Assembly (NCBI RefSeq): GCF_900109265.1
Contig: NZ_FNZM01000011.1
Coordinates: 248,001 to 312,000, forward strand
Reading direction: 5' to 3'
DNA length: 64,000 nucleotides
Source of the DNA: Paraburkholderia tropica
GTDB lineage: Bacteria; Pseudomonadota; Gammaproteobacteria; Burkholderiales; Burkholderiaceae
Shown here one piece after another: positions 1-8,472 of this stretch; within the stretch, counting starts at the first letter, position 1; every line of letters begins with the position of its first letter. The notes beneath the pieces were generated by a model. It was given only the letters and a program-made list of their open reading frames with translations. It had not been told where the DNA came from and searched no databases. The position numbers were made by a program, and so were the translations under genes.

Positions 1-888
1 CTGGTCGATCACGAGGTAGCCGCCCGACTTGAGGTCGACGCGGCGCGACAGCGCGCGCTGGATTTCGGCCTCGATGTTGTAGAGGTCGAACAGCGGACGC
101 TCGCCGGTGTAGTGATGCAGCTTCGGCAGCACGGCGGGCGTGAACTCGCCGGCGAATTCGCTGAGCTTCTGGAAGGTCTCGCGCGAATCCACCTGGATGC
201 GCGTGGTCTCGTCGTTGACGAAATCGCGCAGCACGCGCTGGCCGAGGTTCAGGTCCTGATAGAGCAGGCTCGTCGCGGGCAGGCGCTGCCCCTGCGCGAG
301 GATGGTCGCCCAGGTCTTGCGCAGATAGGCGACGTCGGCGGCCAGTTCTTCGCTGGTCGCGTCTTCGGCGATCGTGCGCACGATGTAGCCGCCTTTCTCG
401 TCGGCGGGCAGCACGGCCGTGAGGCGCGCGCGCACGGCTTCGCGTTCGGCTTCGCTTTCGATCTTCTGCGAGATGCCGATATGCGGCTCCTGCGGCAGAT
501 AGACGAGCGTGCGGCCCGCGATGCTGACCTGCGTGGACAGGCGCGCGCCCTTGGTGCCGATCGGATCCTTCACGACCTGCACCATCAGCGTCTGGCCTTC
601 GAACACGGTCTTTTCGATCGGCTGATGATGCGCGCTCGAATGCGTTTCGCCGGCGATGCGCGGATGCCAGATGTCGGCGACGTGCAGAAACGCGGCACGC
701 TCCAGACCGATGTCGATAAAAGCCGACTGCATGCCGGGCAGCACACGCACGACCTTGCCGAGATACACATTGCCGACGCGCCCGCGCGACAGCGTGCGCT
801 CGACGTGAAGCTCCTGTACTGCGCCCTGCTGGACCAGCGCGACGCGCGTCTCCTGTGGCGTAATGTTGATCAGGATTTCTTCGTTCAT
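1..888 (-). CDS. rng: Ribonuclease G (partial, C-terminus outside window)
   Basis: Endoribonuclease of the RNase E/G family, which matures the 5' end of 16S rRNA and takes part in mRNA decay in the cytoplasm. The 296 visible residues begin MNEEILINITPQETRVAL, the usual RNase G start. An S1-like RNA-binding segment follows at about 36-115 (GNVYLGKVVRVLPGMQSAFIDIG), then the RNase H-like region. The catalytic DxxxD and zinc-link motifs would lie beyond the window edge, so they cannot be checked. The start ATG is at 886-888, nine bases after the maf stop, so rng is last in the nadD-rsfS-rlmH-maf-rng run. Family assignment is firm; the 3' end is truncated only by the window. Confidence 0.95.
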   Translation of the reverse strand, partial: MNEEILINITPQETRVALVQQGAVQELHVERTLSRGRVGNVYLGKVVRVLPGMQSAFIDIGLERAAFLHVADIWHPRIAGETHSSAHHQPIEKTVFEGQTLMVQVVKDPIGTKGARLSTQVSIAGRTLVYLPQEPHIGISQKIESEAEREAVRARLTAVLPADEKGGYIVRTIAEDATSEELAADVAYLRKTWATILAQGQRLPATSLLYQDLNLGQRVLRDFVNDETTRIQVDSRETFQKLSEFAGEFTPAVLPKLHHYTGERPLFDLYNIEAEIQRALSRRVDLKSGGYLVIDQ

Positions 889-897
889 GATTGTTGT

Positions 898-1521
898 TTA
901 GAAGTCGATGCTCGCGGCGCGCAGGAGAGCGGCCGTTTCGAACAGAGGCAAACCCATGATACCCGAATAGGACCCGTCGATTCGCTCGATGAATTCCGCC
1001 GCGCGGCCCTGAATGCCGTACGCGCCGGCCTTGCCGAACGGCTCGCCGCTCGCCACATAGTGGGCGATCGCGGCGGGCAGGGCGGCGGCGAAACGCACGT
1101 GCGAACGCGAGACCGCGACGGGCAGGCACACGCCTTCCGCATTCACCACGGCCACGGCGGTGAGCACTTCGTGCTCGCGGCCCGCGAGGCGTTCGAGCAT
1201 CGCGAAGGCCTCGGCGGCGTCGTGCGGCTTGCCGAGGATGTGGCCGTCGATGCTCACGGTCGTGTCGGCGGTCAGGATCGGCGCGTGCGCATGCGCGCCC
1301 GCCACGAGCCGGGCGCGCGCGGCGTCGGCTTTCGCGGCGCACACGCGCTCGACGTAGACGGCGGCGCTTTCGCCGGGCAGCACGGCTTCGAGCGCTTCGG
1401 CGTCTTCGTCGGGACGCGGCAGCAGGAGTTCGAAACGCACGCCGAGCTGTTGCAGTAGCTCCTGGCGGCGTGGGCTCTGCGAGGCGAGATAGACGAACGG
1501 ATAAGTCGCGGTGGTGGTCAT
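898..1521 (-). CDS. maf: Maf-like nucleotide pyrophosphatase
   Basis: A 207-aa Maf/HAM1-like protein. The family hydrolyses non-canonical or modified nucleoside triphosphates (dTTP/UTP or m7GTP, depending on subgroup) to monophosphates. The N-terminal motif LASQSPRRQELL, the central ADTTV and the following GKP are the family signatures. The frame is open further upstream, but that stretch is not conserved-looking, so I take the ATG at 1519-1521 (MTTTATYPFVYLASQSPRR). It lies between rlmH and rng on the same strand, an arrangement common in beta-proteobacteria. Which Maf subgroup it belongs to, and hence its preferred nucleotide, cannot be settled by eye. Confidence 0.92.
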   Translation of the reverse strand: MTTTATYPFVYLASQSPRRQELLQQLGVRFELLLPRPDEDAEALEAVLPGESAAVYVERVCAAKADAARARLVAGAHAHAPILTADTTVSIDGHILGKPHDAAEAFAMLERLAGREHEVLTAVAVVNAEGVCLPVAVSRSHVRFAAALPAAIAHYVASGEPFGKAGAYGIQGRAAEFIERIDGSYSGIMGLPLFETAALLRAASIDF

Positions 1522-1626
1522 CGGGGCGTCTTCACGGGCGGAGTTCGGGGGGAGCGGCGTTGCGGCGTCGATGCGTCCGGCATGATGCGCGCACGGCGGC
1601 ACGCGCCGGCCGCTTTGAGGCTGCAG

Positions 1627-1752
1627 CGAAGCCGCTTCGAAGCCGCTTCGAGCCTGCGACGATGGCCGAAGGCGGTCATCGTGGCGGGCGCTCGAGCGGA
1701 CATCAATCCGGCATCAATCCAGCTTCAAATGGATATCAAACGGATATCAAAC
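1627..1752. repeat. Three separate 11-bp tandem duplications in one spacer
   Basis: The 225-bp spacer between rlmH and maf holds three unrelated 11-bp direct duplications: CGAAGCCGCTT at 1627-1637 and 1638-1648; CATCAATCCGG/CATCAATCCAG at 1701-1711 and 1712-1722; GGATATCAAAC at 1731-1741 and 1742-1752. The last copy overlaps the 3' end of rlmH. No other gene or hairpin terminator is evident here. Confidence 0.85.
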
Positions 1753-2217
1753 GCGATGATAGGGGTGATTCTGCGTGATGGTCCACGCGCGGTAAAGCTG
1801 CTCGGCGAGCAGCACGCGCACCATCGCGTGCGGCAGGGTGAGGGAGGACAGGCGCAGCAGCGTGTCGGCGCGCGCCTTGAGCTGCGGATCGAGCCCGTCC
1901 GCGCCGCCGATCAGGAAGGCCACGTCGCGGCCGTCCTGCTGCCAGCCGGGCAGCGCCTGGGCGAGCTGCATCGTGGTCCAGTCCTTGCCGCGTTCGTCGA
2001 GCGCGACAAGGCGCGCGTTCTTCGGCAGCGCCGCCTCGATGCGCGTGCGCTCGGCGGCCATCACGCTTTCGGCGGAGCGGCCCGACGAGCGCTGCTCGGG
2101 CTTCACTTCGCGCAGCTCGATGCGCAGCTCGGGCGGCATGCGCTTCGTGTATTCCTCGAAGCCCTCGGCGATCCAGTCCGGCATCTTGTGGCCAACGGCG
2201 ACGATATGCAGTTTCAT
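1747..2217 (-). CDS. rlmH: 23S rRNA pseudouridine(1915)-N3-methyltransferase RlmH
   Basis: SPOUT-class methyltransferase that methylates the pseudouridine at position 1915 of 23S rRNA in assembled 70S ribosomes. The 156-aa length is standard. Visible landmarks are MKLHIVAVGHKMPDW at the N-terminus, the SAM-site loop FLIGGADGL, and the C-terminal EQLYRAWTI and HPYHR that form the trefoil knot and dimer face. It follows rsfS by 37 bases and precedes maf, consistent with co-transcription. No strong Shine-Dalgarno sequence is visible, suggesting translation is helped by the upstream gene. Confidence 0.97.
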   Translation of the reverse strand: MKLHIVAVGHKMPDWIAEGFEEYTKRMPPELRIELREVKPEQRSSGRSAESVMAAERTRIEAALPKNARLVALDERGKDWTTMQLAQALPGWQQDGRDVAFLIGGADGLDPQLKARADTLLRLSSLTLPHAMVRVLLAEQLYRAWTITQNHPYHRV

Positions 2218-2254
2218 CGTGCGTAACTCGACGTGCGCAATGCGACGCGCGCGC

Positions 2255-2719
2255 TTACTTCGCGCTCTTGCGCGCCGGCGTTTTGCGCGCGGTCTTCTTC
2301 GCGGCGACCGGTGCGTCGACTTCGTCCTCGTCGTCCATCGGTTCGCTCGGACGCGCGCCCACGAAGCCCGTGTTTTCCGCGAGCTTCAGACGCACCGGCT
2401 TGTCGCCCCAGATTTCTTCGAGGTTGTAGTACTGGCGCAGCGCCGGTTGCAGGATGTGGACGATCGCGTCGCCGCAATCCACGAGCACCCATTCGCCGGT
2501 CTCTTCGCCTTCCGTGCTGACGATGTCGCCGCCGGCTTCCTTGACCTTTTCGCGCACGCTCGAAGCGAGTGCCTTGGTCTGACGGTTCGACGTGCCGCTC
2601 GCCACGACCACGCGATCGAACAGCTCGGTCAGATGGCTCGTGTTGAAGACGCGGATGTCCTGTGCCTTGACGTCTTCGAGAGCGTCGACGATGGTGCGTT
2701 GAAGTTTGCGGATGTCCAT
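2255..2719 (-). CDS. rsfS: Ribosome silencing factor RsfS
   Basis: RsfS/Iojap protein that binds ribosomal protein L14 and blocks 30S-50S joining during starvation. The 154-aa product starts at the ATG at 2717-2719 (MDIRKLQRTIVDALEDVKAQ) and carries the core at about 1-115, including FDRVVVASGTSNRQ and the WVLVDCGDAIVH segment. The last 35 residues form a charged Lys/Ala/Arg tail, longer than in the minimal family and typical of Burkholderiaceae. It starts two bases after the nadD stop, so the two are co-transcribed and probably translationally coupled. Confidence 0.95.
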   Translation of the reverse strand: MDIRKLQRTIVDALEDVKAQDIRVFNTSHLTELFDRVVVASGTSNRQTKALASSVREKVKEAGGDIVSTEGEETGEWVLVDCGDAIVHILQPALRQYYNLEEIWGDKPVRLKLAENTGFVGARPSEPMDDEDEVDAPVAAKKTARKTPARKSAK

Positions 2720-2721
2720 AT

Positions 2722-3450
2722 TTACCCGTGGTGCCTGTACAAATGATGTTGAAGAATATAGTCCCACACTGGCGCGGGAATTTTTTCGGCGATGTCGCCG
2801 GCGCGTTGCCGCGCCGCCACGCAGGCGGCGATATCGCGCCGGATTTCGGTCGCCGAGACGTCGAGTGCGAGCGTGTCGTCGATCAGCAGATGGCCGTTCG
2901 GCGTGCTCGCGAGCGTGGCTGCATCGGCGCGCCGCGCGGCCGCTTCGGCGGCGACGGCGGCGGGCAGCGCTGCAAAATCGAAACCGGGGCGGCTCGCCAC
3001 GCCCAGATGCGCGAGCGCGAACAGCTCGCGCCATTCGTGCCACGAATCCAGATGCAGCAGTTGATCCGCGCCCATCAGCATGGTGAGCGCGGCGTCGGCG
3101 TTGGGCCGGCCGTGCGCGTCGGACTTCGCACGCCAGCGGCGCAGCGTTTCGACCGTGTAGGTCGGGCCGTCGTGCTCGATCTCGTCGGTGTCGACCGTGA
3201 CCGTCACGCCCGGCAGCGCCAGCGTGGCGGCGGCCGCGCGCGTCATCGCGAGGCGGTGCGCGGCGGGCGTCACGCCGGGCTTCTGCCACGGCTGACCGGC
3301 CGGCAGCAGGATCAGCTCCGTCAGGCCGAGCACGCGCGCGAAATGCCGCGCGAGCGCCAGATGGCCCTCGTGGATCGGGTCGAAAGTGCCGCCGAGCAGG
3401 CCGACGCGCCGTGCGAGCGCGTGAGCCGGAGCGATGAACGCTTGCGTCAC
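2722..3450 (-). CDS. nadD: Nicotinate-nucleotide adenylyltransferase
   Basis: Converts nicotinate mononucleotide and ATP to deamido-NAD in NAD biosynthesis. The nucleotidyltransferase signature GGTFDPIHEGH (the HxGH region) is at about residues 20-30, and the C-terminal substrate motif reads DVSATEIRRDI (ISxTxxR-like). The length of 242 aa is slightly above the family norm owing to Ala-rich insertions. The gene lies four bases downstream of hemF and two bases upstream of rsfS, so hemF-nadD-rsfS look like one transcript. Confidence 0.95.
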   Translation of the reverse strand: MTQAFIAPAHALARRVGLLGGTFDPIHEGHLALARHFARVLGLTELILLPAGQPWQKPGVTPAAHRLAMTRAAAATLALPGVTVTVDTDEIEHDGPTYTVETLRRWRAKSDAHGRPNADAALTMLMGADQLLHLDSWHEWRELFALAHLGVASRPGFDFAALPAAVAAEAAARRADAATLASTPNGHLLIDDTLALDVSATEIRRDIAACVAARQRAGDIAEKIPAPVWDYILQHHLYRHHG

Positions 3451-3454
3451 GGTG

Positions 3455-4402
3455 TCAGATCCAGTCGCGCACGGGCAGGAAGTCGGTGTAGAGGCGCGCT
3501 TCCGGCGTGCCCGCTTCCGGCTCCCAGTCGTAGCGCCAGCTTGCGCCCGGCGGCATCGACATCAGGATCGATTCGGTGCGGCCGCCGCTTTGCAGGCCGA
3601 AGTGCGTGCCGCGGTCCCAGACGAGGTTGAATTCCACGTAGCGGCCGCGCCGGTACGCCTGGAAGTCGCGCTCGGCCTCGCCGTACGGCAGGGCGCGGCG
3701 TTTTTCGATGATCGGCACATACGCCTTCAGGAAGCCTTCGCCGACGCTCTTGAGCATCGCGAACGCCTGCTCGAAGCCGCCTTCGGCGTAGTCGTCGAAG
3801 AAGATGCCGCCCACGCCGCGCGCTTCGTTGCGATGCTTGAGGAAGAAGTACTCGTCGCACCATTGCTTGAAGCGCGGATACAGCTCCGCGCCGTAGGGCG
3901 CGAGCGCGTCGCGGCAGACGCGGTGGAAATGCTGCGCGTCTTCCTCGAAGCCGTAATACGGTGTCAGATCCATGCCGCCGCCGAACCAGAACACGGGCGC
4001 TTCGCCGGGCTTGGTGGCCATCAGCAGGCGCACGTTCATGTGCACGGTCGGGCAGTACGGATTGCGCGGATGCAGCACGAGCGAGACGCCCATCGCCTCG
4101 AAACCGCGTCCGGCGAGTTGCGAGCGCGCCGCCGTGGCCGAGGGCGGCAGGGCGTCGCCCTGCACGTCCGAAAAGCCGATGCCGCCGCGCTCGAAGAACT
4201 GGCCGTTTTCGAGGATGCGCGTGCAGCCGCCGCCGCGCAGCTTTTCGCCGGGCGCGCGTTGCCAGGCGTCGGTCGCGAAGGGCGTGCCGTCGAAAGCGCC
4301 GAGTGTGTCGGCGATCTGCGTCTGCAGGCCCGCGAGCCAGGCGCGTACTGCCGCGCTATCGGGCGTGGCGCCGGTCTGGCCAGTCTGAATCGGTTCGTTC
4401 AT
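3455..4402 (-). CDS. hemF: Oxygen-dependent coproporphyrinogen III oxidase
   Basis: Decarboxylates two propionates of coproporphyrinogen III with O2, giving protoporphyrinogen IX in haem synthesis. The 315-aa protein shows the hallmark motifs HMNVR, FGGGMDLTPYY, FFLKHRNEARGVGGIF and YVEFNLVWDRGT. It matches the usual length, and the start ATG at 4400-4402 is the only sensible one. It sits between purD (267-bp gap) and nadD (4 bp) and probably heads the hemF-nadD-rsfS-rlmH-maf-rng transcript. Confidence 0.97.
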   Translation of the reverse strand: MNEPIQTGQTGATPDSAAVRAWLAGLQTQIADTLGAFDGTPFATDAWQRAPGEKLRGGGCTRILENGQFFERGGIGFSDVQGDALPPSATAARSQLAGRGFEAMGVSLVLHPRNPYCPTVHMNVRLLMATKPGEAPVFWFGGGMDLTPYYGFEEDAQHFHRVCRDALAPYGAELYPRFKQWCDEYFFLKHRNEARGVGGIFFDDYAEGGFEQAFAMLKSVGEGFLKAYVPIIEKRRALPYGEAERDFQAYRRGRYVEFNLVWDRGTHFGLQSGGRTESILMSMPPGASWRYDWEPEAGTPEARLYTDFLPVRDWI

Positions 4403-4669
4403 CGGTGCTGAAGGGGTTGTCGGCCTCGGGCCGAACGGTGCCGCGCCGGCTTGTGCCGGTTTGCGCGGAGGTCGGGACGGCGTTCCGAACGCCGCTATGT
4501 GTCACTACGCGGCAGTGTAGCGCCGCATCGGCCTGGCTTCGAGCCTGCGCGGACAGGCGGTCGGACGAAGGGGCCAGATGACGCGCGGGCGCCGCATGGC
4601 GCCCGTCGTCGAGATGCTGTGTCGACAGGCGGCGCGCACACCGTGGTCCGCGCGCCGCGTGCCGCTGTC

Positions 4670-5944
4670 TTACTGCTTGCGCCCGGCGGCGCGATAGCCG
4701 ATATCGTGGCGATACTGCATGCCGTCGAACGAGATGCGGTTCACGGTTTCGTAGGCCACGTTCTGCGCGCTGCGCACCGAGTCGGCGAGGCCGACCACGC
4801 ACAGCACCCGGCCGCCCGCCGTCACCAGCTTGCCGTCGACGAGCTGCGTGCCAGCGTGGAAGGTGACCGAGTCGTCGGTTTCCGCCGGAATTTCGCTGAT
4901 GCGATCGCCCTTGCGCGGCGTTTCCGGGTAGTTGTACGCGGCCAGCACCACGCCCAGCGCGGTACGGCGGTCCCATTCCAGCTCGACCTGGTTGAGCGTG
5001 CCGGCGATGGCATGCTCGACGACCTTCGAGAAGTCGCCCTTCAGGCGCGCCATGATCGGCTGCGTTTCCGGATCGCCCATGCGGCAGTTGAATTCGAGCG
5101 TCTTCGGGTTGCCTTGCGCGTCGATCATCAGACCGGCGTACAGGAAGCCCGTGTAGCGGATGCCTTCCTTCTCCATGCCCGCCACGGTCGGCAGGATGAT
5201 TTCGCGCATCACGCGCGCGTGCAGCTGCGGCGTGACGATGGGCGCGGGCGAGTAGGCGCCCATGCCGCCCGTGTTCGGGCCCTGGTCGCCGTCCTGCAGA
5301 CGCTTGTGGTCCTGGCTCGACGCCAGCGCCAGCACGTGCTTGCCGTCGACCATGACGATGAAGCTCGCTTCCTCGCCCGCGAGGAATTCCTCGATCACGA
5401 CGCGCGCGCCGGCGTCGCCGAGCTTGTTGTCGGCGAGCATCGAATCGATCGCCTGATGCGCTTCTTCCAGCGACATCGCCACGACCACGCCCTTGCCCGC
5501 GGCGAGGCCGTCGGCCTTGATGACGATGGGCGCGCCCTGCTGATCGACGTAGGCGTGCGCGGCCGTCGCGTCGGCGAAGGTCTCGTAGGCAGCGGTCGGG
5601 ATGTTGTGGCGCTTCATGAACGCCTTGGCGAAGTCCTTCGAGCTTTCGAGCTGCGCAGCTTCCTTGCTCGGGCCGAAGACCTTCAGACCGCGCGCGCGGA
5701 ACACGTTGACGATGCCCGCGGCGAGCGGTGCTTCCGGGCCGACCACGGTGAGCGCCACCTGTTCGCGCTCGGCGAAATCGGCAAGCTCGTTGATGTCCGC
5801 GATGTCGACATTGGCGAGCCGCTCGTCCTGCGCGGTGCCGCCGTTGCCCGGTGCGACGTAGACGAGCTGCACGCGCGGCGACTGGGCGAGTTTCCACGCC
5901 AGCGCATGTTCGCGGCCGCCAGAACCGACGACGAGTAACTTCAT
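4670..5944 (-). CDS. purD: Phosphoribosylamine-glycine ligase
   Basis: ATP-grasp enzyme making glycinamide ribonucleotide from phosphoribosylamine, glycine and ATP, the second step of de novo purine synthesis. The 424-aa sequence begins MKLLVVGSGGREHALAWKL. It has the ATP-grasp core at about 100-300, with IVIKADGLAAGKGVVVA and the metal-binding LEFNCRMGDPETQ, and a C-terminal GARS domain. It is separated from yebC by 108 bp and from hemF by 267 bp. No PurR-type or riboswitch element was recognised upstream. Confidence 0.97.
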   Translation of the reverse strand: MKLLVVGSGGREHALAWKLAQSPRVQLVYVAPGNGGTAQDERLANVDIADINELADFAEREQVALTVVGPEAPLAAGIVNVFRARGLKVFGPSKEAAQLESSKDFAKAFMKRHNIPTAAYETFADATAAHAYVDQQGAPIVIKADGLAAGKGVVVAMSLEEAHQAIDSMLADNKLGDAGARVVIEEFLAGEEASFIVMVDGKHVLALASSQDHKRLQDGDQGPNTGGMGAYSPAPIVTPQLHARVMREIILPTVAGMEKEGIRYTGFLYAGLMIDAQGNPKTLEFNCRMGDPETQPIMARLKGDFSKVVEHAIAGTLNQVELEWDRRTALGVVLAAYNYPETPRKGDRISEIPAETDDSVTFHAGTQLVDGKLVTAGGRVLCVVGLADSVRSAQNVAYETVNRISFDGMQYRHDIGYRAAGRKQ

Positions 5945-6052
5945 GTAAATCCCCGAAAGACCAGAACCAGAAACAGTTGCGGCCGGCGCGACCTGCGCCA
6001 GCCGTGGAATGCGCGTGCGGGCGCGGGGCTGCCCGCGCCCGCGCCGATGCCG

Positions 6053-6781
6053 TTATTCGTCGGCGATCGACGCGTTGGTGTACACCTCCTGGACGTCGTC
6101 CAGGTTTTCGAGCGCGTCGAGCAGCTTCTGCATCTTCACGGCGTCGTCGCCGGTGAACTCGACTTCGGTCTGCGGCTTCATCGTGACTTCGGCCACTTCG
6201 GCCTTGAAGCCCGCGGCTTCCAGCGCGTCCTTGACCTTCTGGAAGTCGTTCGGCGGGCAGACCACTTCGATGCTGCCGTCTTCGTTCGTCACGACGTCGT
6301 CGGCGCCCGCTTCGAGCGCGGCGTCCATCAGCTTGTCTTCGGGCGTGCCCGGCGCGAACACGAACTGGCCGATGTGATCGAACATGAACGACACCGAGCC
6401 GTCCGTGCCCATGTTGCCGCCGAACTTCGAGAACGCGTGGCGCACTTCCGCGACCGTGCGGGTGCGGTTGTCGGTCATGGTGTCGACGATGACCGCCGCG
6501 CCGCCGATGCCGTAGCCTTCGTAGCGGATTTCTTCGTAGTTCGCGCCATCGACGCCGCCCACGCCGCGCTGGATCGCGCGGTTGATGTTGTCCTTGGGCA
6601 TGTTGGCGTCATAGGCCTTGTCGACGGCCAGACGCAGACGCGGGTTCGAGTCGATTTCACCCCCGCCCATGCGCGCCGCCACCTGGATTTCCTTGATGAG
6701 CCGCGTCCAGACCTTGCCGCGCTTGGCGTCAGCCGCAGCTTTCTTGTGTTTGATGTTGGCCCATTTCGAATGACCCGCCAT
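6053..6781 (-). CDS. YebC/TACO1-family translation/transcription factor
   Basis: A 242-aa YebC/PmpR-family protein. Members have been described as transcriptional regulators and, more recently, as factors that relieve ribosome stalling at proline stretches. The family start MAGHSKWANIKHKKAAADAKRGK and the segments ARMGGGEIDSNPRLRLAVDKA, GYGIGGAAVIVD and FMFDHIGQFVF are clear. It is first of the minus-strand block that runs to rng, though the 108-bp gap to purD leaves room for a separate promoter. Family assignment is firm; the in vivo role is inferred from relatives. Confidence 0.95.
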   Translation of the reverse strand: MAGHSKWANIKHKKAAADAKRGKVWTRLIKEIQVAARMGGGEIDSNPRLRLAVDKAYDANMPKDNINRAIQRGVGGVDGANYEEIRYEGYGIGGAAVIVDTMTDNRTRTVAEVRHAFSKFGGNMGTDGSVSFMFDHIGQFVFAPGTPEDKLMDAALEAGADDVVTNEDGSIEVVCPPNDFQKVKDALEAAGFKAEVAEVTMKPQTEVEFTGDDAVKMQKLLDALENLDDVQEVYTNASIADE

Positions 6782-7499
6782 ACCTTTCTCCGTCGCACGC
6801 TCCGCGCGTGCATGGTGCTAGTGCAGTTGTCGTTGCTGCAGTGTCGATGCCGCAGTGCTCAATACCGTGCTCAATACGATTGCCGGACGCGCTCGCGCGC
6901 TGTCGAGCGGCGAGGCCGGTGTGCCCTTGAGTGTCTTGTCCGCCCTGGGTGGCTGCCGCTCAGGCGCCGATCCTTCCCGATCGTTGCCGGTCGCTGCATG
7001 CGGCCGAAACGCCCGGCGCACGCGAATGGTTCAACGCATTCGAGGCGTCCGGCGTGTACGGCGCACGCGAGCGGGACCGGTTTCCGGTGCGCGCGCCCGG
7101 GCGCATCGGCCTTGCATCGGTTCCGGGCGGGTTGCGCCGCGCGCGGGACCGGCCGTGCTTCGGACCACAGCGGCCGTCAGGTGGATCTGAATTTTATCAC
7201 GCCGGGACCCGTCGGCTTCGCCCCGTCGCTGCGATTGCGCGCGGCGTGCGGGTTCGGGCCGGACGGCGGCGGGGTTGTCCGCGCGTGGCCGGACGATTCG
7301 TGTGGCGAAGCGCTCAGGCGCGGCGGGGCGCCGTAAACGGGGCGCGAGCAGGGGCCGCGAACGCTGGCTGTGGCGCAATACGCTGCGCAAAGCCAGGCGC
7401 GACAAGCGCGACAAGCGCGACAAGCGGCAGACAGTCCGTGCGGAGCCGGCGCGGGCGTGGGCACAAACGCGCGCCCACGTCCCACGACGCCCGCCTGTC
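6782..7499. other. 718-bp spacer without a credible gene
   Basis: Between yebC and upp there is no reading frame with a recognisable family or good start. The spacer contains two short tandem repeats: GTGCTCAATAC at 6855-6865 and 6867-6877 (12-bp period), and three exact GCGCGACAA units at 7397-7423. It is otherwise GC-rich and unstructured to the eye. The yebC promoter should lie in its left part on the minus strand, but no convincing -35/-10 pair was found. Confidence 0.6.
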
Positions 7500-8150
7500 T
7501 TAGTTCTTGGTGCCGAACAGGCGGTCGCCGGCGTCGCCGAGACCCGGAATGATGTACGCGTGGCTGTCGAGGTGCGAATCGAGCGAGGCCACGTAGAGCT
7601 TCACGTCCGGGTGCGCCTTCTGGAACACCTCGACGCCCTCGGGCGCGGCCACCAGCGCGAGGAACAGAATGCGATCGCCGGGCACGCCGCGGCGCTTGAG
7701 CACGTCGATGGCGTGCGCGGCCGAGTAGCCCGTGGCGACCATCGGATCGCAGAGGATGAAGGTGCGGTCTTCCAGATCCGGCAGGCGCACGAGGTATTCG
7801 ACCGGACGGTGGTCGTCGGCGCGATAGACGCCGATATGGCCCACGCGCGCCGACGGCACCAGTTCGAGCAGGCCGTCGGACATGCCCACGCCCGCGCGCA
7901 GCACCGGCACGATCGCGAGCTTCTTGCCGGCGATCACCGGGGCGTCGACTTCGACGAGCGGCGTCTGCACGCGGCGCGACGCGACCGGCAGGTCGCGCGT
8001 GATTTCATAGCCCATCAGCAGCGTGATCTCGCGCAGCAGCTCGCGGAACGTGCGCGTGGACGTGTCCTTGTCGCGCATGTGGGTGAGCTTGTGCTGGATC
8101 AGCGGGTGATTGAGGATGAAGAGATTTGGAAAACGGCTGTCCTGTTTCAT
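7500..8150 (-). CDS. upp: Uracil phosphoribosyltransferase
   Basis: Salvages uracil with PRPP to UMP. The 216-aa product from the ATG at 8148-8150 (MKQDSRFPNLFILNHPLIQH) has the conserved VLRAGVGM and the PRPP loop DPMVATGYSA, plus the C-terminal uracil-binding IPGLGDAGDRLFGT. An upstream in-frame ATG would add only four residues (MRPV), and the chosen start gives the standard family length. It is divergent from the SDR gene beginning at 8473. Confidence 0.96.
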   Translation of the reverse strand: MKQDSRFPNLFILNHPLIQHKLTHMRDKDTSTRTFRELLREITLLMGYEITRDLPVASRRVQTPLVEVDAPVIAGKKLAIVPVLRAGVGMSDGLLELVPSARVGHIGVYRADDHRPVEYLVRLPDLEDRTFILCDPMVATGYSAAHAIDVLKRRGVPGDRILFLALVAAPEGVEVFQKAHPDVKLYVASLDSHLDSHAYIIPGLGDAGDRLFGTKN

Positions 8151-8472
8151 GACGGGGCGCACAAGGCTGCTAGAGATATCGGGGGCGCTGGACGGGGCCT
8201 GAAAACGGCCGGTCCGCGTGACGGACTCAAGTATACGGGAACGGCGGGCGAACGACGCGGCCGTGGCGTGGGATCGGCGTGCGGATTGGCGTGTGGATCG
8301 ACCAGGATCGGCAGCGGCGTCCCACGCGTGCGGCGCGATTCTTCTAGAATCGCAAAAATCGGACGCGGACGTGGGTGCCGGACCGCCGGATCGCCGGATC
8401 GCCGGATCGCCACGCCGCCGTCACGCTTCGTTCATGCAGGTTCACGCAGGCACAGAAAGAGGACGCAAGAAG
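8151..8472. other. Divergent spacer upp/SDR with an 8-bp tandem repeat
   Basis: This 322-bp region should carry the promoters of both divergent neighbours. The only structure I can point to is three exact CGCCGGAT units at 8384-8407 followed by a partial fourth, preceded by a degenerate copy. No clear -35/-10 pair could be assigned. No small gene is evident. Confidence 0.6.
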